From CAVPRW01 sp046727435 [NCBI: bacterium] (GTDB taxonomy: Bacteria > Tectomicrobia > Entotheonellia > J063), in the NCBI GenBank assembly GCA_046727435.1, contig JBKPCR010000086.1, forward strand, positions 1 to 13,384: a stretch of DNA of 13,384 nucleotides, in the 5' to 3' direction. The translations under genes and the position numbers were made by a program. Below the pieces are notes generated by a model. It was not told the DNA's origin and did not search any database. It was given only the letters and a program-made list of their open reading frames with translations. Every line of letters begins with the position of its first letter. The first letter of the stretch is position 1. Positions 5,779 to 10,837 of the stretch are shown piece by piece.

Positions 5779-6577
5779 TGAATTGTCTCAGGCTGGCAGC
5801 AAAGTCCAGCCAGGCCCGGGCGCAGGGGACCGGGAGGACATGCTGGACAAACCCGCTGACGCCGGGGAACATCACCGACCGTCCGTTGGGAAACAGGTCG
5901 GCCACGCCTCGGAAGTCCCCCAGCACCTCCTCGCGCAAGTGGGCCGCCGCCATCACCAGGGTGGGGGTTTTCACGCTGGGCAACAAGGGCCGCAGGTCGC
6001 CCCCCGGCGCGCGCCGCTGGAACTCACTGACCACGTGGGCGGGGGTCGCGGCCATTTGGGCGGCATACCACCGGATATATGCCTGATCGACCAGCTGCGG
6101 GTCCAATCGCCGCCCAATGGTGTGTTCCACCCAGGCGGCAATGCCCTCGCGGTCGATCATATCAGCGGTTTCCGTATGGTGGGCATCGAACGTCACGGGG
6201 GAGGTACAGACGGCCAGAGACAACAAACGGTCCTGGTGCAATGTCGCGAATTGCATGGCGATGGAGCCTCCAACCGTCTCGCCAATGAGGTGGACCCTGT
6301 GCAGATCCAACCGGTCCAGGAGACCCAAGAGGTCGTTGGCAAAGTTCTCCAGGGACCAGGGATACCCAGGCGCGGGGACCGACGACTGGCCCATGCCGCG
6401 CATATCAAACCGGACCACGCGGTAATGCTGCGCCAGAATGGGGACCCAGGCATACCAGAGCTTGTGGCTTTTAGCCATGCCGTGGTGCAAGACGACAGTC
6501 TCCGGCCGGGTCCAGGGGTCGGTGAAGTCGTCGATGGTATAGAACAACTCCGCGCCATCCTCTAACCGTACTTTCAT
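5768..6577 (-). CDS. Alpha/beta-hydrolase fold protein with Thr at the nucleophile position
   Basis: A 269-residue alpha/beta hydrolase. It shows the oxyanion strand VVLHHGMAKSHKLW (residues 28-41), the VVRFDMRGMGQSS cap-side motif (54-66), the nucleophile elbow HLIGETVGGSIAMQF (96-110) and a C-terminal His in FVQHVLP (His245). The elbow should be G-x-S-x-G but reads G-E-T-V-G, with Thr101 encoded by ACG. The acid position after the PTLVMAAAH strand also lacks an obvious Asp. The protein may have lost hydrolase activity, use a different nucleophile, or have acquired a non-hydrolytic role. The start at 6577 is set by a GGAGG ribosome binding site 8 bases upstream; the longer frame to 6730 lacks family sequence. 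It is the last gene of the minus-strand catabolic series, 170 bases after the hydantoinase-like gene, with a hairpin in the gap. Confidence 0.82.
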   Translation of the reverse strand: MKVRLEDGAELFYTIDDFTDPWTRPETVVLHHGMAKSHKLWYAWVPILAQHYRVVRFDMRGMGQSSVPAPGYPWSLENFANDLLGLLDRLDLHRVHLIGETVGGSIAMQFATLHQDRLLSLAVCTSPVTFDAHHTETADMIDREGIAAWVEHTIGRRLDPQLVDQAYIRWYAAQMAATPAHVVSEFQRRAPGGDLRPLLPSVKTPTLVMAAAHLREEVLGDFRGVADLFPNGRSVMFPGVSGFVQHVLPVPCARAWLDFAASLRQFSHT

Positions 6578-6607
6578 CACGAAACCTCCGCAGCTATCGG
6601 GTACACA

Positions 6608-6620
6608 GTAGGCCATACCT
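6608..6620 (-). repeat. Second copy of a 13-base motif (GTAGGCCATACCT)
   Basis: GTAGGCCATACCT at 6608-6620 is identical to 5732-5744. Shorter copies of its core lie at 5769-5777 and 5226-5234 (CAGGTATGG). The copy here is 31 bases upstream of the alpha/beta hydrolase start and reads AGGTATGG toward that gene, the same orientation as the copy upstream of the SnoaL-like gene. A regulator site is possible but unproven. Confidence 0.4.
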
Positions 6621-6680
6621 TCGCCGAGGATGCGCAGCCGCAAGAGAGGTGAGAGGCATGCATCCGGCCTCCGCTGGCGC

Positions 6681-6711
6681 CCTTGCCGCACACGGGCGTG
6701 CGAGAGCAAGG
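6681..6711 (-). terminator. Hairpin downstream of the hydantoinase-like gene
   Basis: On the plus strand CCTTGC-CGCAC pairs with GTGCG-GCAAGG around a six-base loop, with a three-base AGA bulge, giving 11 base pairs. It lies about 36 bases after the stop of the gene at 6748 (minus strand) and before the alpha/beta hydrolase. There is no T tract. It could partly terminate or process the transcript and so lower hydrolase expression. Confidence 0.4.
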
Positions 6712-6747
6712 CACCCACCCAGTCGGACACACCCTCCAGACTTCGCC

Positions 6748-8199
6748 TTAGAACGCCGGGCGCCGCAACACCCGCGGATCGATCTTCCGGGGAATGAGCT
6801 GCCCATCGGTGGGCGAGCCCAGCAGCTGGCCGTTGGCCACCATGACCTTCCCCCGCAGGATGACTGTCGTCGGCCAGCCTTCGACCTGCCAGCCCTCCCA
6901 GGGGCTATAGTCCCGGACGTGCAGGTCGGCCATGCTCAGCGTTTTCTTCACCGCCGGGTCGATGATGGTGATATCGGCGTCGCTGCCCACGGCGATGGCG
7001 CCCTTGCGGGGGTAGAGGCCCAGCAGCTTGGCGGCGTTGGTGGAGGTGACGGCGGCGTAGTCTTCGAGGGACATCCCCCGGCGCACCACCGCTTCCGTGT
7101 AATTGACCCCCATGCGAATCTCGATGCCGATGTTCCCGCCCCGGACGTCCATGACATTCCGCCCGGCAATCTTGTCCAGATAGGTGGTGAAGCTGCTGTC
7201 GGTGGCCGTGAACGAGAGGTCGCCGCGCAACAGGCCATCCCACAGGAACCGCTGGTCTTCCTCATACTTCAAGGAGGGATACGTGTGGTACTTCATGCCG
7301 TCAGCTTCTCTGTACCGGTCACAGGTGAAGGAAAGCGCCAGCGTCAGCACCTCGCCGTAGACCGGTAACCCCCGGCTGCGGGCCTCTGCGATGGCGTCCA
7401 GACCCTCCTGGGCCGTGACGTGCACGAAGTAGGTGCCGGCTCCCGTGCGCGCCGCCAGTCGCACCACCTGCTGGAAGGCCAGCTCTTCCACCAGCTTGGA
7501 GTGGACGAGATGGACGTTGTACCAATCCCACTGGCCCCGCTGCTGCGCCAGGAGATAGTTGTACATGACCAGCTCATCGTCCTCGCCGTGGACCGCCAAC
7601 ACGCCCCCGTGCCGGGCGATCTGCCGCATGAGGTCCTCCAGGCGCCCGGTATCGATCTTGGCGATCGGTGTCAGGCTGGTTTGTCGCCCTTCGGGGGGCC
7701 GGATGTCGGTGGTAAAGATTTTGACGCTGGGGAAGCCCGCTTCGATGAGCTCATGGTACCGGGCGATGGCGTCGGGGGGGGTGCGGTTGGAGTAGATACA
7801 GTGGGTGGAATAGTCCGTATACGCGTTACCACGCCAGGGCGCCAGGTAGTCGTGGATGCCCTGGGCCAGGTCGCCCGCGTGCGGCACGGGCGCGAAATCG
7901 ATTACCGTCGTCGTCCCGCCCCAGATGGCCCCCAGGGAGTGCTCCAGCGGTCCGGCGTTGGGGACCCCTGGCACCAGCGTGCGGGCGCCGGGCTGGACGT
8001 TGGCGACGGCGTGGGCGTGGGTCTCGATGCCTCCTGGCACCACGATCTTGCCTCGGGCGTCGATGACCTGGGTGGCCTCGGCAGGGAGCAGGCCCGGAAA
8101 GGCCACGGCCACGATCTTCTCCCCCTCGATCCCTACATCCCAGTCTCCGACCCCGGCTGGGGTGACGACGCGACCTCCTTGAATGAGCATGTCGAGCAT
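6748..8199 (-). CDS. Hydantoinase/dihydropyrimidinase-type cyclic amidohydrolase
   Basis: A 483-residue member of the amidohydrolase superfamily, close in length to D-hydantoinases, dihydropyrimidinases and allantoinases. It begins with the small beta domain MLDMLIQGGRVVTPAGVGDW. The metal motif is ETHAHA (His61, His63). A Lys sits at the carbamylation position in SVKIFTT (Lys160), followed by LAVHGEDDE (His204), TYFVHVTAQEG (His260) and TATDSS (Asp334). The TSTNAAKLLGLYPRKGAIAV block and GSDADITIID follow, as in this family. It should bind two metals and hydrolyse a cyclic amide or imide in the cytoplasm. The Asp motif and HGEDD differ from the usual SDH and HCEN forms, so the substrate may not be hydantoin. 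GGAGGT precedes the ATG at 8199. The amidohydrolase-2 gene ends 49 bases upstream on the same strand, suggesting an operon. Confidence 0.9.
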   Translation of the reverse strand: MLDMLIQGGRVVTPAGVGDWDVGIEGEKIVAVAFPGLLPAEATQVIDARGKIVVPGGIETHAHAVANVQPGARTLVPGVPNAGPLEHSLGAIWGGTTTVIDFAPVPHAGDLAQGIHDYLAPWRGNAYTDYSTHCIYSNRTPPDAIARYHELIEAGFPSVKIFTTDIRPPEGRQTSLTPIAKIDTGRLEDLMRQIARHGGVLAVHGEDDELVMYNYLLAQQRGQWDWYNVHLVHSKLVEELAFQQVVRLAARTGAGTYFVHVTAQEGLDAIAEARSRGLPVYGEVLTLALSFTCDRYREADGMKYHTYPSLKYEEDQRFLWDGLLRGDLSFTATDSSFTTYLDKIAGRNVMDVRGGNIGIEIRMGVNYTEAVVRRGMSLEDYAAVTSTNAAKLLGLYPRKGAIAVGSDADITIIDPAVKKTLSMADLHVRDYSPWEGWQVEGWPTTVILRGKVMVANGQLLGSPTDGQLIPRKIDPRVLRRPAF

Positions 8200-8248
8200 G
8201 GCTGACCTCCATGTGCCCACGAGTGGCTGACGAGCTGATCGAAGCCGG

Positions 8249-9268
8249 TTAGACGTCGATCCGGTAGACACGCGCCGCCGTGTCATGGAACATCGCGGCC
8301 CGTTCGGCCGCCGAGTACCCCCTGGACAAGCGTTTGAAGGCGTTATACAGCACGTTATAGGAGTAGGACACCTTATCCACCGGGAAGTTGCTCTCGAACA
8401 TGCAGCGGGTGGGGCCGAATTGCTCGATGCAGTACGTCAGCCAGGGTGCCATCGCCTCGGCGAGTTCTTCAGAGCCGATCGGCTTCTGCCGGGTATGCCA
8501 GTCAAAACCGGTGCGCGGCATGCCGATGCCGCCGAGTTTCATCACGACGTTGGGGCAGTTCGCCACGGCTGCGATGCCGCGTCGCCAGGTGGCCATTACC
8601 TCGTCGTCCCGGTTGGCATATGGCCCGACTCGCATCAGACCACCGATATGGTTCGAGATAATGGTCAGGTCAGGGATGGCCTTGGCGAACTCGGCCAACT
8701 CGGGCAGCTGGGGGAAATACAGGGTATTCTCGAGACACAGCCCCCGCCGTGCCAGCGCCCGCGCGCCGGCCCGAAAATTCCCGCTGGCCAACTGACCCTC
8801 CACCCCCCGGTTTTCCACCCCAGGGTGAAGGTCCCAGCTCACCGAGTGGCGGATGCCCCGAAACCGGTCGGGGCTGGCCGCCTGCAACGCGTCGAGCACG
8901 GGCTCGACCCGGTCACCCAGGTTCAGGTTGGCATGCCCGATGATGGCGGCGGCCGCCCGGCCAGGGCCGTACAGACCGCTGGCGCTGGCCGCCGCCAGGC
9001 CCTGGACGAATTCGACTTCCCCCACCGGCCGCAGTTCCTCCGGCCCGTCGGCGCGGTACATGGCGCGCGCTTCAATAAACACGGTGGCACGCACATTGTG
9101 ACCGCTGTGGATGTCGGCGGCCAGTTCGTGGAGGAGATAGCGTTGGTAGGGCACGCGCTCGGTGCGAAAGTCCCAGAAGTGGTGATGGGGATCGCAGATG
9201 GGGAACTCCGGTTCCACGGTCGGTTCCGGGGTTAAGGCGAGCCAGTCAGGGCCTCCGAATGGCATCAT
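8249..9268 (-). CDS. Amidohydrolase-2 family metal-dependent hydrolase
   Basis: A 339-residue TIM-barrel hydrolase of the amidohydrolase-2 family, related to lactonases such as 2-pyrone-4,6-dicarboxylate lactonase and fuconolactonase. Visible motifs are ICDPHHHFWD (His28, His30), RFRGIRHSVSWD (about 135-146), IISNHIGGLMR (His207) and RCMFESNFPVDK (Asp298). Members hydrolyse lactones or decarboxylate aromatic acids with one metal ion; the substrate here is unknown. The start is ATG 9268 or 9265 after GGAGGT. The in-frame ATG at 9319 is rejected because it falls inside the -10 box of the promoter upstream. It is the first gene of a minus-strand series with the hydantoinase-like and alpha/beta hydrolase genes. 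This suggests sequential opening or hydrolysis of a ring compound. Confidence 0.88.
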   Translation of the reverse strand: MMPFGGPDWLALTPEPTVEPEFPICDPHHHFWDFRTERVPYQRYLLHELAADIHSGHNVRATVFIEARAMYRADGPEELRPVGEVEFVQGLAAASASGLYGPGRAAAAIIGHANLNLGDRVEPVLDALQAASPDRFRGIRHSVSWDLHPGVENRGVEGQLASGNFRAGARALARRGLCLENTLYFPQLPELAEFAKAIPDLTIISNHIGGLMRVGPYANRDDEVMATWRRGIAAVANCPNVVMKLGGIGMPRTGFDWHTRQKPIGSEELAEAMAPWLTYCIEQFGPTRCMFESNFPVDKVSYSYNVLYNAFKRLSRGYSAAERAAMFHDTAARVYRIDV

Positions 9269-9317
9269 AGCACCTCCGTTTCGGTATGTAGCGGCTCCAT
9301 CATCGAACACGGCGGGC

Positions 9318-9347
9318 ATCTTACGAGACCGGGAATTCCCCTGTCAA
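9318..9347 (-). promoter_or_regulatory. Sigma-70-type promoter with palindromic spacer, driving the catabolic operon
   Basis: On the minus strand TTGACA (9347-9342, perfect -35) and TAAGAT (9323-9318, 4 of 6 matches to -10) are separated by 18 bases. The spacer contains the perfect palindrome GGGAATTCCC (9331-9340), a likely operator position for a repressor. The predicted transcript would begin near 9311, leaving about 40 bases of leader with a GGAGGT site before the ATG at 9268. Confidence 0.6.
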
Positions 9348-9850
9348 GCGGGTGATCGCTGCCATGGGCACCACGACCGACGCACACCGAGACATTCACG
9401 GCCCTCTATGCCGCCAACACATGCGTCGGTGGTGTACCGAAACACGCCCGGTATGCCCCGCACGCCCGCGCACGCAAAGCAAGAAGGCTGAGCTGGTGCT
9501 GCAAGCCATTCTACGTCTCACAGATTGGAAGACAATCGAAAAAAAGCTATGTACTGCTCGTCACCAAGGTGTGGAGGGCGTGATGCCAGTGCAGAGACGC
9601 TTCGTCGGTGGGGGTACTGAGGCTCCAGAGAAGGCGGGCTCCACAGAGGCCGGGGGTAAAGTGCCGTTCATATTTCCTATCTGCGCGGTTCGTCCCCGAG
9701 GGCAGGAGCGCACATCAGCGACGCCAATTGGTTGGACGGATCACGTCTGGACCTTTCGTGAGTTGCTCGGGGCGATGTTTGGGAATGGTTCCGGCACGTT
9801 TCCCACACAATATCCGAGGATGTATCCCTGCGCTAGCGTCCCTCAACCGC
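9348..9850. other. Gene-poor stretch between operon promoter and antitoxin
   Basis: No frame shows convincing coding sequence. The long plus-strand frame across it has no ribosome binding site and runs antisense through the antitoxin. The only recognisable trace is a possible transposase tail near 9661-9774. No tRNA, CRISPR or inverted-repeat structure was seen. Confidence 0.45.
9661..9774 (+). pseudogene. Possible IS1-like transposase C-terminal tail
   Basis: The plus-strand frame reads RTSATPIGWTDHVWTFRELL (9709-9768). This resembles the tail (T-P-A-M-x-x-G-(L/I)-T-D-H-V-W-(T/S)-x-x-E-L-L) of IS1-like transposases, preceded by a weak F-RP-(H) stretch. No catalytic core is present. It may be a relic only tens of residues long. 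The call rests on one short motif. Confidence 0.35.
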
Positions 9851-10102
9851 CTATGTCGGCAGCCCCTTCTTCTCGAAAAGGTCGTATAACTCGCGCACGG
9901 AGAGCCCCAACTCATCCGCAACTGCCCGGAACGAGAGTTCCCCCCGCTGATAACGGGCATGCAGTTGGCGAACGGTCTCCGCATAACCAACCTCGACCAG
10001 CTCCTGGACCACAGCGGCTTCGGTCGCGTGACGTTGGGCTTTTACGCGGTTCACGTATTGCGCAATACGGTCGTCCAAAACAGTTTGTACGCTTACAGCC
10101 AT
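9851..10102 (-). CDS. Antitoxin-like small protein (UPF0175-like C-terminal HTH)
   Basis: An 83-residue, charge-rich protein. Its N-terminal half (DRIAQYVNRVKAQRHATEAA) is helical and could be a dimerising or ribbon-helix-helix-like segment. Its C-terminal half, RGELSFRAVADELGLSVREL then YDLFEKKGL, is a short helix-turn-helix like that of UPF0175 proteins, which commonly pair with PIN-domain toxins (often annotated DUF3368). It begins 2 bases after the stop of the PIN-type gene, with GAGGGAG about 10 bases before the ATG, so the two are translationally coupled. The order toxin first, antitoxin second is the reverse of most VapBC pairs. It likely binds and neutralises the upstream toxin and may autoregulate the pair. 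No classical family name can be assigned firmly. Confidence 0.72.
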   Translation of the reverse strand: MAVSVQTVLDDRIAQYVNRVKAQRHATEAAVVQELVEVGYAETVRQLHARYQRGELSFRAVADELGLSVRELYDLFEKKGLPT

Positions 10103-10104
10103 TT

Positions 10105-10680
10105 CTATAGTACTCCCTCGAGTCGGCGTAGCGAGTGCTCAACAAAGCCTCTTTGGAGGCGCGGACGGACGGCCAAGAGTAGTTGCTGTCCAGTCATAGT
10201 GTCACAGACATTATCAGCAACAGCCTTTTCAATAAAGTCTGGCAGAAACAGCGTTTGATGGCCACAGCGACGCAGCACTATGTAGAGCAGCCGGTCGTCG
10301 GTTACCGTTGCTGCCACGTCCGCAGCCGTCAAGGCCAGGCGTATCACTGCTTTATCCCCTTCCTGTAAGCCATAGAGGTCGAGAACCTCTTCAAATCGGG
10401 CAGAGGTCTGGTCGACAGTGCGGACTTCAATCCACCCTGCGTCAATCCGTGCTTTAATCGCCACGGCATCTGGATAGCCTCCTGCCAACCCTGCCTCCAC
10501 CGTTTCCTGCTGGACTTCTCTCGTGATCACAATGCGTGCGACATCCAGGACATAATCTACTATCAAACGGCCTTCGAGCTGGAATTTTGCGCAGGTAATA
10601 AGTGATGTCGCATCCCATTGGTATAGGATCGAGGGTAGCTTCTCCCCTGCTCTTTCGCTCTGCTCTTCGCTCACCCTCAC
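10105..10680 (-). CDS. PIN-domain-like toxin (putative RNase)
   Basis: The protein carries the acidic positions of a PIN nuclease. The first is the WDATSLI strand (Asp23, numbered from the GTG at 10680), followed by VITREVQQE (Glu55 or Glu59), a LQEGDKAVIRLAL helix start (Glu107, Asp109) and TVTDDRLLYIVLR (Asp128/Asp129). The layout resembles DUF3368-type PIN proteins, which cleave RNA with a divalent metal and are held in check by small antitoxins. The start is uncertain. The frame is open to a GTG at 10758, but the first 40 residues there look non-coding; GTG codons at 10680 or 10674 sit next to an AAGAGG/GTGAGG purine-rich site. The C-terminal 40 residues after DFIEKAV are extra relative to a minimal PIN domain. 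It lies directly downstream of hsdR, separated by a strong hairpin. Confidence 0.72.
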   Translation of the reverse strand: MRVSEEQSERAGEKLPSILYQWDATSLITCAKFQLEGRLIVDYVLDVARIVITREVQQETVEAGLAGGYPDAVAIKARIDAGWIEVRTVDQTSARFEEVLDLYGLQEGDKAVIRLALTAADVAATVTDDRLLYIVLRRCGHQTLFLPDFIEKAVADNVCDTMTGQQLLLAVRPRLQRGFVEHSLRRLEGVL

Positions 10681-10781
10681 CTCTTGCGCCGCCGCACATC
10701 CCCTGCCAATGCCTTTACCTGCGAAACGCCAACGCACTATCGCATGCACACAGCGCACTCGCTCAAGCCTCTTTATGGATT

Positions 10782-10806
10782 CCGGGGAGCTGCCTTAGCT
10801 CCCCGG
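10782..10806 (-). terminator. Strong hairpin after hsdR
   Basis: CCGGGGAGCT (10782-10791) and AGCTCCCCGG (10797-10806) form a perfect 10-bp GC-rich stem with a 5-base loop. It begins 32 bases after the hsdR stop on the minus strand and precedes the toxin gene. No T tract follows, so termination may be incomplete; it separates the restriction gene from the toxin-antitoxin pair. Confidence 0.6.
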
Positions 10807-10837
10807 CGAATGATCGGAGCGACTGTGTATGAAACAT

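Noticed and set aside
6578-6730. Longer start for the alpha/beta hydrolase (51 extra residues)
   Set aside because: The extension has no hydrolase sequence and contains the hairpin at 6681-6711; GGAGG before the ATG at 6577 fits better.
7420-9235. Long plus-strand frames opposite the hydantoinase-like and amidohydrolase-2 genes
   Set aside because: They mirror well-supported minus-strand enzymes and arise from GC-rich third positions; no domain motifs or start signals are seen.
9352-10110. Plus-strand open frame of 252 codons across the gene-poor region
   Set aside because: Low-complexity Arg/Pro/Ala composition, no ribosome binding site, and its last third is antisense to the antitoxin. 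Only the short TDHVW stretch is worth noting.
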